Positions 33,168-42,186 are shown, counted from the stretch's first letter. The stretch is 53,006 nt of DNA from Lactiplantibacillus modestisalitolerans (GCF_005405425.1 NZ_BJEA01000002.1:1-53006), one strand, 5' to 3'. Made by a program: numbers and translations. Notes: generated from the letters alone by a model not told the origin.

Positions 33168-33304
33168 TGGATTTATGTTCGATAGTGTTGATCTGCTAAT
33201 TAAATTTTCAATCAATTCGCTGTGACTGCCGAAATAAGCAAACGAGATTAAGTCAATTTAATTGAGTAGCCGCTGCTGGCGGCAATCGCAACATCACTGG
33301 TATT

Positions 33305-33343
33305 AAAAACGGGCGCGCCAGCAAATTGCTAGGCGCGCCCGTT
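33305..33343 (-). terminator. Terminator of prsA
   Basis: GGGCGCGCC/GGCGCGCCC form a perfect stem. On the minus strand it is followed by CGTTTTTAAT. It lies just behind the prsA stop. Confidence 0.9.
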
Positions 33344-33358
33344 AAGCCTTAATTTGAT

Positions 33359-34255
33359 TTAATTAGAACTCGTTGAAGAGGAGGTTGAAAGGTATGATGA
33401 TAAGATATCCTTCAAATCATTATCCTTAATTGAAACGTTCCCGCCCTTCAAGACTTTTGAAACGACGTTATGCAAGACGGTTGAATCGCTCATATCGTTA
33501 TCCCAAATTTGTTCCTTCAGGTCCTTGGTATGATCAGACATCTTACCCTTACCAGGGTTCTTGATCATCCGAATGATTTCGTAACCGTTGCTCGTCTTAA
33601 CTGCGGAAGTCGTGTATTCACCGTTCTTCAACTTGAACGCCGCACTCAAGAATTTCGATGAGTAGCTAGTGTTCGTGTTGTCGAAAGCGGCCAACTTACC
33701 ACCATCGTTCTTAGTCGTGGTGTCAGATGAATACTTCTTCGCCAGTTTCGTAAAGTTAGCTTGGCTGGAGTCCTTCTTCAAAGCATCGAGGACTTCGTTA
33801 GCTTTGTCTTCTTTGCTGACCAAAATGTGTTGAACTGTAACTTTTGGTTCGTAAGACTTCCATTGCTTCTTCAACGTTTTGTCGGTAATTTTAACCTTGT
33901 CTTTAACCGCTTCGCGAAGCAATAAGTTTGAACGGAGTTGTTCCTTAAAGCTCTTGGCCGTTAACCCGTTTTGCGTTAAGACGGTTGAGAAGGAGCTACC
34001 GTATTGGGACTTATAAGTCTTGTATTGCTTGTCAACGGTTTTGCTGGAAACCTTTGAGCCGTAATCTTTTTCAAGAACTTTGTTCAGGATCATTTGTTGT
34101 AAGACTTGCTTACCTGAAGAGGTTCCCTTCATACTACTGTAATACTGACTTTCGGTAATTTTACCACCAGAAGTCGATGCCACTGTCTTGCTACCACAGC
34201 CGGCCAATGTAAAGGCCATCAAGACACCAGCGAGGGCGATTAGCCATTTTTTCAT
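33359..34255 (-). CDS. prsA: PrsA foldase lipoprotein (peptidyl-prolyl isomerase)
   Basis: A 298-residue lipoprotein. The signal peptide ends in the lipobox LAGC (Cys20). The N-terminal chaperone part is Lys/Ser-rich, and a parvulin-type PPIase domain follows from about 138 (VTVQHILVS) to about 235 (NGYEIIRMI). A low-complexity Ser/Thr tail closes the protein. PrsA is anchored to the outer membrane face and helps secreted proteins fold. It is the natural helper of the secreted metalloprotease and the penicillin-binding protein in this window. In Bacillus prsA lies in the same neighbourhood as hit, ecsA and yhaM. It is a single gene with its own terminator. Confidence 0.95.
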   Translation of the reverse strand: MKKWLIALAGVLMAFTLAGCGSKTVASTSGGKITESQYYSSMKGTSSGKQVLQQMILNKVLEKDYGSKVSSKTVDKQYKTYKSQYGSSFSTVLTQNGLTAKSFKEQLRSNLLLREAVKDKVKITDKTLKKQWKSYEPKVTVQHILVSKEDKANEVLDALKKDSSQANFTKLAKKYSSDTTTKNDGGKLAAFDNTNTSYSSKFLSAAFKLKNGEYTTSAVKTSNGYEIIRMIKNPGKGKMSDHTKDLKEQIWDNDMSDSTVLHNVVSKVLKGGNVSIKDNDLKDILSSYLSTSSSTSSN

Positions 34256-34540
34256 TCCGAAAACACATCCTATTCTTGAAATCGTTCTGCTCTCACAGAC
34301 TTACCAGACTACTATACCATATCTAAACGGCTCCCTGCATAACTAGCGAAATCTTTACAAAATTTTCAGAGAATTCACACGCGCTTCATAAAGCGGTAAT
34401 AATCAGGCTTGCTAATTTACATTGTAAAGCGATTGTGAAGAAAGTGCACTGAAACGCGAACGACCAGCCGTGATAAGTAGGCCGTGGTGGGCGATTAAGG
34501 CCGGGGGGCGGTTTGCGTTCTTCCTTTATATTGCTGAATT
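34256..34540. other. Intergenic region upstream of prsA
   Basis: No gene is seen. The minus-strand prsA promoter probably uses TATAGT near 34314, with no clear -35 box. The rest shows mixed composition without recognisable repeats. Confidence 0.4.
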
Positions 34541-34542
34541 AA

Positions 34543-34565
34543 AAAACTCCCGCTAAACGGGAGTC
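34543..34565 (-). terminator. Terminator of the YtxH-like gene
   Basis: ACTCCCG...CGGGAGT with a short loop is followed on the minus strand by TTTTTT, about 10 bases after the stop. Confidence 0.9.
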
Positions 34566-34571
34566 GGGGGA

Positions 34572-34919
34572 CTATTTTGACTGCGGATGGGCGCCCAGTT
34601 TATCGAGGGTTGCTTGCAAGTGATCACCATGTTTTTTAATCAGTGCGAGGTGTGGTTCGATATTAAACTGGAATTTTTCAATGTCGGTTTGAATATCGTC
34701 GAGCACTTCGGCCGCGTGGGCAAACTGCACGCTGAGGTTACTGTTTGCGTCGCTTAAATCTTCTTTGGCCGTTTGCAGATCGTCCACGGCGTCGAGCACT
34801 TCTTGCACGTAGCTCTTAATATCGTGATAAACCGCTTTAGGCGTCTTTTGATTGACGAGCATGTAGGCCGTGGCGCTAAGCCCCAGTCCAATTAAACTAT
34901 TGCGAATAAATTTAGCCAT
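34572..34919 (-). CDS. YtxH/YhaH-like small membrane-anchored protein
   Basis: A 115-residue protein. An N-terminal hydrophobic helix (SLIGLGLSATAYMLV) is followed by a long helical region with regular heptads (VQEVLDAVDDLQTAKEDLSDAN and onward). This is the layout of YtxH-like proteins. Bacillus yhaH, also YtxH-like, lies in the same position next to hit, which supports orthology by context. The product probably sits in the membrane with a coiled coil in the cytoplasm or outside; its function is unknown. CTAGGAGG precedes the ATG, and the gene follows hit by 13 bases, so the two are co-transcribed. Confidence 0.78.
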   Translation of the reverse strand: MAKFIRNSLIGLGLSATAYMLVNQKTPKAVYHDIKSYVQEVLDAVDDLQTAKEDLSDANSNLSVQFAHAAEVLDDIQTDIEKFQFNIEPHLALIKKHGDHLQATLDKLGAHPQSK

Positions 34920-34932
34920 CTGGCAGTGCCTC

Positions 34933-35385
34933 CTAGTGGTTCAATTGCGCCTTGATTGCGTTTTGCAATTGAGTATAGTCGGTTTCATCATACTTCTTAG
35001 CGTTGTCCTTGAAAATCATCCGGAAATCGTCTTTATCGCTATAACGCGGAATCAAATGGAAGTGGGAATGGAAGACCGACTGGTAAGCCACGGCCCCGTT
35101 ATTATTAACGATATTCATCCCAATGATCCGTTCGTCGGAAGCCTTAATGGCGCGTGCAATTTCGGGAATCCGGGCAAACACGATGCTAGCGAGGTCGCGG
35201 TCGTAGCCAAAAATATCCGCAACGTGGGTTTTGGGAATGACTAACGTGTGGCCGGGGGTGCCTTGTGAAATATCGAGGAAGGCCTTCACAACGTCATCTT
35301 CGTAAATCGTGTAACTCGGGATGTCGCCCTTTACAATTTTACAAAAAATACAATCATCATCAAATTTCGGATCAAAAGCTGCCAT
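34933..35385 (-). CDS. hit: HIT family nucleotide hydrolase
   Basis: A 150-residue histidine-triad protein. The triad HSHFHLIPRY is near residues 104-113, with the zinc-type pair CIFC at 18-21 and HTLVIPKTHVADIF in the middle. HIT enzymes split nucleoside phosphoramidates or related AMP derivatives in the cytoplasm. The gene heads the hit-ytxH pair and is divergent from ecsA, exactly as in Bacillus. AAAGAAGG lies near the ATG. Assignment to the family is firm; the physiological substrate is not known. Confidence 0.94.
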   Translation of the reverse strand: MAAFDPKFDDDCIFCKIVKGDIPSYTIYEDDVVKAFLDISQGTPGHTLVIPKTHVADIFGYDRDLASIVFARIPEIARAIKASDERIIGMNIVNNNGAVAYQSVFHSHFHLIPRYSDKDDFRMIFKDNAKKYDETDYTQLQNAIKAQLNH

Positions 35386-35540
35386 TAGATAACCTTCTTT
35401 TCTTTGAATTTGCTTACATTATACACTAATGTAAGCGGATGATTCAAAAGCCCGGTCGCAAGCGGGGGCTGACTTAAAAAGTCCGTTAACGCCTATGCTA
35501 TAATAGAGAAACTGAAAACACACGGAAAGAGGTTCACGAC

Positions 35541-36278
35541 ATGGCACTAGCGATCAAGCACCTCGTAGGTGGCTATTCACAAATCCCAGTTTTAAAAGAT
35601 ATTAGTTTTGAGGTTCAACCCGGTGAGCTGGTTGGTTTAATCGGCTTGAACGGGGCGGGTAAATCAACCACAATCAACCATATTATTGGTCTGCTAACCC
35701 CGATGAAGGGCTCAATTGAGTTGAACGGGCAAACGCTGGCGGCTAATCCGCAGGCTTATAAGGCTCAAATTGCCTACATTCCTGAAACGCCGATTTTATA
35801 TGAAGAATTAACTTTAAAAGAACATTTAGAAATGACCATGCTGGCATACGGGCTTGACCAAACGCAAGCCTGGAAACGCGCGCACGAACTATTAAAAATT
35901 TTCCGGCTCGATAATAAACTGAGCTGGTTCCCGGCGAACTTTTCCAAGGGGATGAAACAGAAAGTTATGATCGTGTGTGCGTTTTTAACGAACGCCAAGT
36001 TATTTATCATCGACGAGCCGTTTTTAGGGCTGGATCCCTTAGCGGTTCACGACTTACTCGCGCTCATTAAAGAAGTAAAAGCTCAGGGGGCCGGGGTCTT
36101 AATGTCAACGCACGTCTTGGACACGGCTGAAAAGGCCTGTGACCGCTTCGTTTTGCTCCATTCGGGTGAGGTGCAGACGCAGGGGACCTTTGCAGAAATT
36201 CGGGCGGCCTACCCAGATGCTGGCGCGTCCTTGAACGATATTTACTTAGCATTGACTGGGGTGACCCGCGATGAATGA
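35541..36278 (+). CDS. ecsA: ABC transporter ATP-binding protein EcsA
   Basis: A 245-residue ABC ATPase. Walker A is GLNGAGKST (about 35-43), the Q-loop region reads AYIPETPILYEEL, the signature SKGMKQK, Walker B LFIIDEPFLGLD, and the switch His lies in MSTHVLD. With EcsB it forms the Ecs system, which in Bacillus affects protein secretion, proteolysis within the membrane and competence. ecsB overlaps the 3' end by eight bases. AAGAGG precedes the ATG, with TATAAT about 40 bases upstream. The divergent hit gene gives the classic ecs/hit layout. Confidence 0.94.
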   Translation: MALAIKHLVGGYSQIPVLKDISFEVQPGELVGLIGLNGAGKSTTINHIIGLLTPMKGSIELNGQTLAANPQAYKAQIAYIPETPILYEELTLKEHLEMTMLAYGLDQTQAWKRAHELLKIFRLDNKLSWFPANFSKGMKQKVMIVCAFLTNAKLFIIDEPFLGLDPLAVHDLLALIKEVKAQGAGVLMSTHVLDTAEKACDRFVLLHSGEVQTQGTFAEIRAAYPDAGASLNDIYLALTGVTRDE

Positions 36279-37506
36279 GCTTTATCATCAACGTTTAGGC
36301 CGGCACTTGCAGCGGATGCTCCGTTACTTACGGTTAGTTTTTAATGATCACTTCGTCATTGCGCTAATGTTCTTTGTCGGCGGGCTTGGTTTGGCCTATT
36401 CGAACTGGCTGAAGACGGTTGGCCCTCATGATCAGTGGTTGCTCGTGGTTTTAGGGGGCATCCTCCTACTTGGAAGTCGAATCGGTCGAATTGCCACTTT
36501 AATTGAACCGGCTGATACGGTCTTTTTGTTACCACGGGAACGAGATTTTCATCAGTACCTAGCCCGCGCTTGGCGTTATAGTTGGGGGTTGGCGCAGTTA
36601 GTGCAATTGGCACTCGTGATTTTAGTGATGCCCCTCTTTGTCCTGATTACCCGTGCTAGCGGGTGGGCGCTGGTGGCACTAGTCGGCTTGCAACTGGCCA
36701 TTAAAGACTATCAGCTCACTTTAGCGATGATTAAACTGTACCAAGTTGACGGCGCGTTTTCGGGACGCTATCGGCGTCATCCGCGGTTGGCGCCTTGGTC
36801 AACTTTGACCAGCTGGCTGGTCAGTGGCCTGCTCCTAGTGCTCGGACTAGCAGTCAGTCCCTGGTTGGGATTCGCCGTGGCCGTTATCGTTGCGCTCGTT
36901 AGCCGGGGGTTGTTCCGGCGGCTTTGGCCGCAAAGTACCGTTGCGTGGCGCGCAGACGTTACACTCGAAGCTAACCGGATGCTCGGCATTTACCGGTTCT
37001 TTAACCTGTTTACCGACGTCCCAATGGTGCAGGGAAGCGTTAAACGGCGGCGTTACTTAGATTGGGTGCTACGCTGGCTTCCGAAAAATCAGCAGCACGC
37101 GTTTAGCTACTTGTTTGGTCGCGGGATGCTTCGCGGCACTGAATTTAGTGGGCTGGTCGCACGGCTAACGATTATCGGGGCCATTCTGCTGTATTTCAGC
37201 GGTCACGGCTGGTTAGCAATCGGTCTCGACGTACTTTTTCTCTACTTAATTGGGTTTCAATTGTTGCCGTTTTATAAACGATACGATAATATAGTTTTTA
37301 CGCATATTTATCCATTAAGCGCAAAGCAACGCTTACGAAACTTTCAACGCTTACTAACAATTGTCTTAACGACGACGGCCATCATCTTTATTTTGGCGGT
37401 GGCGTTAAGTAACGCGCCGTTAGTTCAAGTCGGGATTTTAGGGGTCGTTAACCTGATTGAAATCTATCTCTTAGTTGCGTGGTATGCCAAAATGCGATTG
37501 GCTTGA
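36271..37506 (+). CDS. ecsB: ABC transporter permease EcsB
   Basis: A 411-residue integral membrane protein with about eight to ten helices, beginning MNELYHQRLGRHLQRMLRYLRLVFNDHF, the usual EcsB start. It is the membrane partner of the overlapping EcsA ATPase. Length and overlap match the family. The central basic loop (GRYRRHPRLAPWSTL) should be cytoplasmic. No terminator follows at once; the next gene has its own promoter about 110 bases on. The transported molecule is not known in any species to my knowledge. Confidence 0.92.
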   Translation: MNELYHQRLGRHLQRMLRYLRLVFNDHFVIALMFFVGGLGLAYSNWLKTVGPHDQWLLVVLGGILLLGSRIGRIATLIEPADTVFLLPRERDFHQYLARAWRYSWGLAQLVQLALVILVMPLFVLITRASGWALVALVGLQLAIKDYQLTLAMIKLYQVDGAFSGRYRRHPRLAPWSTLTSWLVSGLLLVLGLAVSPWLGFAVAVIVALVSRGLFRRLWPQSTVAWRADVTLEANRMLGIYRFFNLFTDVPMVQGSVKRRRYLDWVLRWLPKNQQHAFSYLFGRGMLRGTEFSGLVARLTIIGAILLYFSGHGWLAIGLDVLFLYLIGFQLLPFYKRYDNIVFTHIYPLSAKQRLRNFQRLLTIVLTTTAIIFILAVALSNAPLVQVGILGVVNLIEIYLLVAWYAKMRLA

Positions 37507-37536
37507 AACGTTGACGTAACAAGGGTTAAAAAGGAC

Positions 37537-37565
37537 TTGACGTGCGCGCATTTGGTCTATAAAAT
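37537..37565 (+). promoter_or_regulatory. Sigma-A promoter for the ytmP-like gene
   Basis: TTGACG (37537-37542) and TAAAAT (37560-37565) lie 17 bases apart, about 50 bases before the start codon. Confidence 0.6.
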
Positions 37566-37617
37566 GTGATTGTTAAGTATGTTGAATAAGTAAATTTTTT
37601 TGAGAGGAGTGGGGCTG

Positions 37618-38403
37618 ATGGATTTCGAACTTGATGATGGCTGGGACGTTTATCCAATCTACGGAAATACGAACAAGGCTTTCATGGGCAAAAAAAATCA
37701 CCAACGATTATTCTTAAAACGAAACGCCTCGCCGTTTTTAGCGGCGCTGTCGATGGAAGAAATTACCCCGCGATTGATTTGGACGAAACGCATCTCCAGT
37801 GGAGATACGTTGACGGCCCAAGAATGGCTGAATGGTCAAACTTTAACCAAGCAACAAATGCGGCTGCCTGAAGTGGCGCATTTATTGGCACGTGTGCACA
37901 ATTCCAAGTTGCTTCATCGAATGTTAACGAAGGTCGGCGGACAGGTCGTCCGACCAACCGACTTTATCCAACAGTATCTCAGTGAACTACCATCTGATTT
38001 GCGCCAGCATCCGTTGATGGCCGCAATTCTGACCGAACTACAAAGCAACTTACCAACGCTCCCGACGGCCGATTACCGGGTCTGTCACGGCGATTTAAAT
38101 CATAAGAATTGGTTACTATCTGACCACCACCAACTATACTTGGTCGACTGGGATTCCGCCCGGTTTGCTGATCCGGCTTCCGACATTAGCATGTTGCTCT
38201 GTGAGTACGTGCCACTAGCGGGTTGGCAACAGTGGTTCAAACAGTATGGTGAGACCATGACGACTGCGTTACGGCAACGGGTCGCCTGGTATGCCAAGGT
38301 TAATTTATTACTAAATATCAAAGATAATTATTATCGGAGTCAGTATCACCAAATGAACCATGAAATTATCTTTTTACAAAAGTTATCGCAGTACGAAGTT
38401 TAA
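37618..38403 (+). CDS. ytmP: Phosphotransferase family protein, YtmP-like
   Basis: A 261-residue protein of the choline/aminoglycoside kinase fold. The catalytic loop VCHGDLNHKNWL (about 160-171) and the metal-binding VDWDSARFADPASDI match the Brenner-type HGDxxxxN and DxD motifs. It should phosphorylate a small hydroxyl compound in the cytoplasm. The trmB gene follows, as ytmP-trmB do in Bacillus, so the name is by context and length. The start is the ATG behind GAGAGGAG; the frame extends six codons upstream to a TTG inside the ribosome site. The substrate is unknown. Confidence 0.82.
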   Translation: MDFELDDGWDVYPIYGNTNKAFMGKKNHQRLFLKRNASPFLAALSMEEITPRLIWTKRISSGDTLTAQEWLNGQTLTKQQMRLPEVAHLLARVHNSKLLHRMLTKVGGQVVRPTDFIQQYLSELPSDLRQHPLMAAILTELQSNLPTLPTADYRVCHGDLNHKNWLLSDHHQLYLVDWDSARFADPASDISMLLCEYVPLAGWQQWFKQYGETMTTALRQRVAWYAKVNLLLNIKDNYYRSQYHQMNHEIIFLQKLSQYEV

Positions 38404-38417
38404 TAGTGAATATCCTA

Positions 38418-38453
38418 GTCGCCGCGGGTCCAGTCGGATTGCGCGGCGATTTT
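38418..38453 (+). terminator. Hairpin between ytmP-like gene and trmB
   Basis: TCGCCGCG and CGCGGCGA form a perfect stem followed by TTTT. The T-run is short, so readthrough into trmB is likely. Confidence 0.6.
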
Positions 38454-38481
38454 ACAGCAATCGTTAAGGAGATTATATTTT

Positions 38482-39129
38482 ATGCGCGTTAGAAACAAAC
38501 CGTGGGCCCCAAAGTTAATTGCCGCCCATCCAGAACTCATTACTGAAGACCCCACTCAACTAAAGGGTCAGTGGCAGAGCCGTTTTGCTAAGCCACAGCC
38601 GCTCCAAATCGAAGTTGGGAGTGGGAAGGGCCAGTTCATTATTGAAATGGCCAAGCGCCACCCTGAAATCAACTACGTGGCCATCGAGATCCAAACGTCA
38701 GTGATTGCCATTATCTTGAAGAAATTGGTGGCTGAACCGCTCCCCAATTTGACACTTGCGCACGCCGATGGGCAGGCGGTTACGGCGTTTTTTGAACCCC
38801 ACGAAGTGGATCGCTTGTACCTGAACTTTTCTGATCCGTGGCCTAAAGCTCGGCACGAAAAGCGGCGCTTAACTTACAAGAGCTTCCTCCAAGGGTACGA
38901 AGAAGTGTTGAAGCCCAACGGTCAGATTGAGTTTAAGACCGATAATCGCGGCTTGTTTGAATTTTCGTTAACGAGCATGAATAACTACGGCATGCAGTTT
39001 GAGCAGGTCTGGTTGGACTTGCACGCGGTCGTCACGCCGGAAGAAAACGTCGAGACTGAATACGAGCAAAAATTTAGTCAGGCGGGGCCAATCTATAAAT
39101 TGATTGCGACTTTCCCGGCGGCAAAGTAG
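38482..39129 (+). CDS. trmB: tRNA (guanine-N7-)-methyltransferase TrmB
   Basis: A 215-residue SAM-dependent enzyme that methylates G46 of tRNA in the cytoplasm. Family marks are IEVGSGKGQFIIEMA (SAM-binding motif I, about 43-57), the acidic end of strand 2 in VAIEIQ, the catalytic LNFSDPWPKARHEKRRLT and the C-terminal FKTDNRGLFEFS and TEYEQKF. Length is normal. It starts about 80 bases after the ytmP-like gene, behind AAGGAG. This is a housekeeping gene and marks the end of the conserved backbone before the sugar operon. Confidence 0.97.
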   Translation: MRVRNKPWAPKLIAAHPELITEDPTQLKGQWQSRFAKPQPLQIEVGSGKGQFIIEMAKRHPEINYVAIEIQTSVIAIILKKLVAEPLPNLTLAHADGQAVTAFFEPHEVDRLYLNFSDPWPKARHEKRRLTYKSFLQGYEEVLKPNGQIEFKTDNRGLFEFSLTSMNNYGMQFEQVWLDLHAVVTPEENVETEYEQKFSQAGPIYKLIATFPAAK

Positions 39130-39205
39130 CGTTACGAGCGGGTATCAAAAGTCGATTAGCTGACTTTTGGTGCACGTTTGGGCTATTAATATGTGGCGAC
39201 ACACA
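39130..39205 (+). repeat. Dispersed palindrome family, copy G (short loop)
   Basis: GAGCGGGTATCAAAAGTCG.TTAGCTGACTTTTGGTGCACG forms a compact hairpin. It is followed by GGGCTATTAATATGTGGCGACAC, the same tail as copy A read in reverse. This short-loop version shows that the middle of the element is variable while the arms are kept. Confidence 0.65.
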
Positions 39206-39236
39206 GCCGTTTAACGACAATTGAGCCAATAGCACT

Positions 39237-39271
39237 AAGACTTTATCCTGTTTGGGATAAGGTCTTTTTTG
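39237..39271 (+). terminator. Terminator after trmB
   Basis: AGACTTTATCC and GGGATAAGGTCT pair around a short loop and run into T6. Confidence 0.92.
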
Positions 39272-39334
39272 TTAGTCCTCATCGGTGTTACGGTGCTTTA
39301 GGGCGATTTGACAAATCAAGGTCAAAAAAATATA

Positions 39335-39408
39335 TGACAACCGGTTGACATATCGATGAAAACGCTTTATCATAGTAAACGTTTTCAGGAACTGTCAACC
39401 GGTTGACA
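39335..39408 (+). promoter_or_regulatory. Sucrose operon promoter with two LacI-type operators and a cre-like site
   Basis: TTGACA (39345-39350) and TATCAT (39368-39373) are 17 bases apart. The left operator TGACAACCGGTTGACA (39335-39350) contains the -35 box. The right operator TGTCAACCGGTTGACA (39393-39408) is a perfect palindrome at about +15. Centres are 58 bases apart, which could allow looping. The spacer between -35 and -10 carries TGAAAACGCTTTAT, a cre-like site, mirrored by GTTTTCA downstream. The regulator is presumably the LacI-type protein at the operon's end, with CcpA for the cre site. Confidence 0.85.
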
Positions 39409-39435
39409 CAAATTACAACGGAAAGCGTGGAAAAT

Positions 39436-40725
39436 ATGAAAAATAGTCATTTGCGGATGTTGAAAAATCCATCTTATTTACAAAGTTCGTTAACAATGCT
39501 GTTATTCTTTGCTTCGTGGGGCGTTTGGTGGTCCTTCTTCCAACTCTGGTTAACGTCGACTAAAAATGGGCTCGGCTTATCCGGGAGTGCGGTTGGGACG
39601 ATTTATTCGGCCAACTCGGTGGTTACCTTGATTCTGATGTTTGTTTACGGGGCCCTCCAAGACCGCTTGGTTTTGAAACGGACGCTCCTAATCGCCTGCG
39701 CGGTGATGGGGACGTTGATTGGCCCGTTCTTCACTTGGGTGTACGCACCACTATTAACGCACCATTTTGTAATCGGTATCATTGTTGGCTCCGTCTTTCT
39801 CTCGTGTGGCTTTTTGGCCGCTTCTCCCGTTTTTGAAGCCCTGGTCGAAAAGTTTAGTCGTCAGTTTGGCTTTGAATACGGTCAAGCCCGGGCTTGGGGG
39901 TCGTTTGGGTACGCCTTAGTGGCGCTCTTGGCCGGTTTCTTATTCGTGATTGATCCTAAGTTGAATTTCTGGTTTGGATCGTTATTTGGCTTATTGCTAT
40001 TATTAAACTTATTATTCTGGAAGCCCAAGGCGGAACGGGCCTTGAAGGCGGACGCGCTGGCTGGCGACTTAGCTAAGAAGTCGGCGCCCTCGCTCAAAGA
40101 AATGTTGAGTGTCATGAAGATGCCGCAACTCTGGGCGATTATTGCCTTCATCATGTTTACTTGGACGTTCTACACAGTTTTTGATCAGCAAATGTTCCCC
40201 GAATTTTACACGAACCTGTTTGCCACGCCCGCGCTTGGTCAGCACATGTACGGGACTTTGAATTCGGTCCAAGTCTTTGGGGAAGCCCTGATGATGGGAA
40301 TCGTCCCAATTATCATGAAGAAAATTGGGGTCCGCAAGACCCTGTTACTCGGGATGCTCGTCATGTTTGTGCGCATCGGTGGTTGCGGTTTGGCAACGAA
40401 CCCAATTGCAGTGTCGTTAATTAAAATGTTGCACGCTTTGGAAGTGCCGCTGTTCTCATTACCGATGTTTCGCTACTTTACCTTACATTTTGATACCAAG
40501 TTATCCGCGACGCTTTACATGGTCGGCTTCCAAGTTGCCGCGCAGGTGGGACAAGTCATCCTATCAACGCCACTCGGCATGCTCCGCGATAGCGTTGGCT
40601 ATAGCGTCACGTTCCGAGTTATCGCGGGAATCGTTCTATTGGCTGGCGTCTACGCGTTCTTTATCCTGAAGAAGGATGATCAGGACGTGAACGGCCAACC
40701 GCTGGAAGTTGCCGAAACCAATTAA
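39436..40725 (+). CDS. MFS oligosaccharide:H+ symporter (sucrose/FOS permease)
   Basis: A protein of 429 residues with twelve helices, of the LacY/CscB-type oligosaccharide:proton symporter group. Signs are FFASWGVWWSFFQLWL at the start, the loop GALQDRLVLKRTLL between helices 2 and 3, and QARAWGSFGYALVALLAG in helix 5. It should import an unphosphorylated disaccharide or short fructan, in contrast to PTS uptake. The GH32 and fructokinase genes that follow point to sucrose or fructo-oligosaccharides. The ATG was chosen because the open frame further upstream begins inside the operator. Nineteen bases separate it from the GH32 gene. Confidence 0.86.
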   Translation: MKNSHLRMLKNPSYLQSSLTMLLFFASWGVWWSFFQLWLTSTKNGLGLSGSAVGTIYSANSVVTLILMFVYGALQDRLVLKRTLLIACAVMGTLIGPFFTWVYAPLLTHHFVIGIIVGSVFLSCGFLAASPVFEALVEKFSRQFGFEYGQARAWGSFGYALVALLAGFLFVIDPKLNFWFGSLFGLLLLLNLLFWKPKAERALKADALAGDLAKKSAPSLKEMLSVMKMPQLWAIIAFIMFTWTFYTVFDQQMFPEFYTNLFATPALGQHMYGTLNSVQVFGEALMMGIVPIIMKKIGVRKTLLLGMLVMFVRIGGCGLATNPIAVSLIKMLHALEVPLFSLPMFRYFTLHFDTKLSATLYMVGFQVAAQVGQVILSTPLGMLRDSVGYSVTFRVIAGIVLLAGVYAFFILKKDDQDVNGQPLEVAETN

Positions 40726-40743
40726 TTTTAGGAGGAAAATAAC

Positions 40744-42174
40744 ATGCAAACGCAAACCCCAATTACAGTGACGAACAGCCGTTACCGGCTCGGTGATCAT
40801 TTAATGGCGAAGGCCGGCTGGATCAATGATCCGAATGGTTTCTGCTATTTTAAGGGTTACTACCACGTCTTTTACCAACATTACCCATACGGGGCCGAAT
40901 GGGGGCCCATGCACTGGGGCCATGCCCGTAGTCGCGATTTAGTGCATTGGGAAACCCTCCCAATTGCCTTGACGCCGGGTGACCCGGAAGATCAAGATGG
41001 CTGTTTTTCAGGTAGCGCGATCGTTAAGGACGACTGCTTATACTTACTTTACACGGGGCACCACTATTACGGGGATAATGATCCGGACCACTTCTGGCAA
41101 AATCAGAACATGGCTTATTCGACGGACGGTGTCCACTTTACGAAGTACGCGCAGAATCCCGTGATTGCCCAGGCACCAGCTGATAATACGCAGCATTTCC
41201 GCGACCCAAAGGTTTGGCAACACGGGGACGCCTATTACATGATCTTAGGAAGCCAGGGTCAAGATCAGTTAGGACGGGTCATTTTATATCGGTCCAGTGA
41301 TTTGAAGCACTGGACGTACTTAGGGCCGATTGCGCAGGCTACTAACTTGCAAACTGAGGGTTATATGTGGGAGTGCCCGGACCTATTCGAATTAGATGGT
41401 CAAACGGTGTTACTGACTTCGCCGCAAGGTATTCAAGCGGAAGCGAAGCGGTTCTTAAATCTAAACCAGACCGGTTACTTTATCGGCGAGCTCGATTATC
41501 AGCAACCCCAACTGGTTGACCGGGGCGCGTTTAGCGAACTTGACCACGGGCATGATTTTTACGCCTCGCAAACGACGTTAACACCTGATGGCCGCCGCAT
41601 CGTGATTGGTTGGATGGCCATGTGGGAATCGGTGATGCCTGAACAGGCGGACGGTTGGGCCGGGGCGTTGACCTTCCCGCGTGAGTTGACGCGGGTTGGC
41701 AAGCAGTTACGGATGAAGCCGGCTCGTGAGCTAACGGCGTTACGAACGCAAACGTTGACCGATACGACCGTTACGCTCGAAGCGACGCCGCAGCGTTTTC
41801 AACCGACGCACCGGCAAGCAGAATTTAAGGGGCAACTGGACTTAACAACTACGCCCGCAGTCGTTACGTTGGCCGTTCGGGCTGGCGCCGTCAACGTGAC
41901 GTTGACCTACGACCAAGCGCGGGGTGAACTGACGCTTCGCCGCAGTGACCGGTCGGACGCGCGCTACGCCCAAGTTTCGGGACAGCCCACGGCCTTGACG
42001 TTTGATCTGTGGCTGGATACGAGTTCGTTGGAAGTGTTCCTAAACGACGGTGCGGTCACCTTTACGGAACGGTTTTACCCGCAAAGTCAGCCCCACTTTG
42101 AGTTACAAAGTGACCAAGCCCTGAGCGGACACGTACAACTATTTGATTTGACGCAACAAGCAGTGACGTATTAG
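40744..42174 (+). CDS. GH32 beta-fructofuranosidase (sucrose hydrolase)
   Basis: A 476-residue cytoplasmic enzyme of glycoside hydrolase family 32. WINDPNG (26-32) carries the nucleophile Asp29, FRDPK (about 150-155) the transition-state Asp, and WECPDLF (about 205) the acid-base Glu. The C-terminal 140 residues form the usual beta-sandwich, ending in SSLEVFLNDGAVTFTERFYP. Because the adjacent transporter is a symporter, the likely substrate is free sucrose or fructo-oligosaccharide rather than sucrose 6-phosphate. AGGAGG precedes the ATG; the fructokinase gene starts 12 bases on. Confidence 0.93.
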   Translation: MQTQTPITVTNSRYRLGDHLMAKAGWINDPNGFCYFKGYYHVFYQHYPYGAEWGPMHWGHARSRDLVHWETLPIALTPGDPEDQDGCFSGSAIVKDDCLYLLYTGHHYYGDNDPDHFWQNQNMAYSTDGVHFTKYAQNPVIAQAPADNTQHFRDPKVWQHGDAYYMILGSQGQDQLGRVILYRSSDLKHWTYLGPIAQATNLQTEGYMWECPDLFELDGQTVLLTSPQGIQAEAKRFLNLNQTGYFIGELDYQQPQLVDRGAFSELDHGHDFYASQTTLTPDGRRIVIGWMAMWESVMPEQADGWAGALTFPRELTRVGKQLRMKPARELTALRTQTLTDTTVTLEATPQRFQPTHRQAEFKGQLDLTTTPAVVTLAVRAGAVNVTLTYDQARGELTLRRSDRSDARYAQVSGQPTALTFDLWLDTSSLEVFLNDGAVTFTERFYPQSQPHFELQSDQALSGHVQLFDLTQQAVTY

Positions 42175-42186
42175 GAGGAAACGCAG

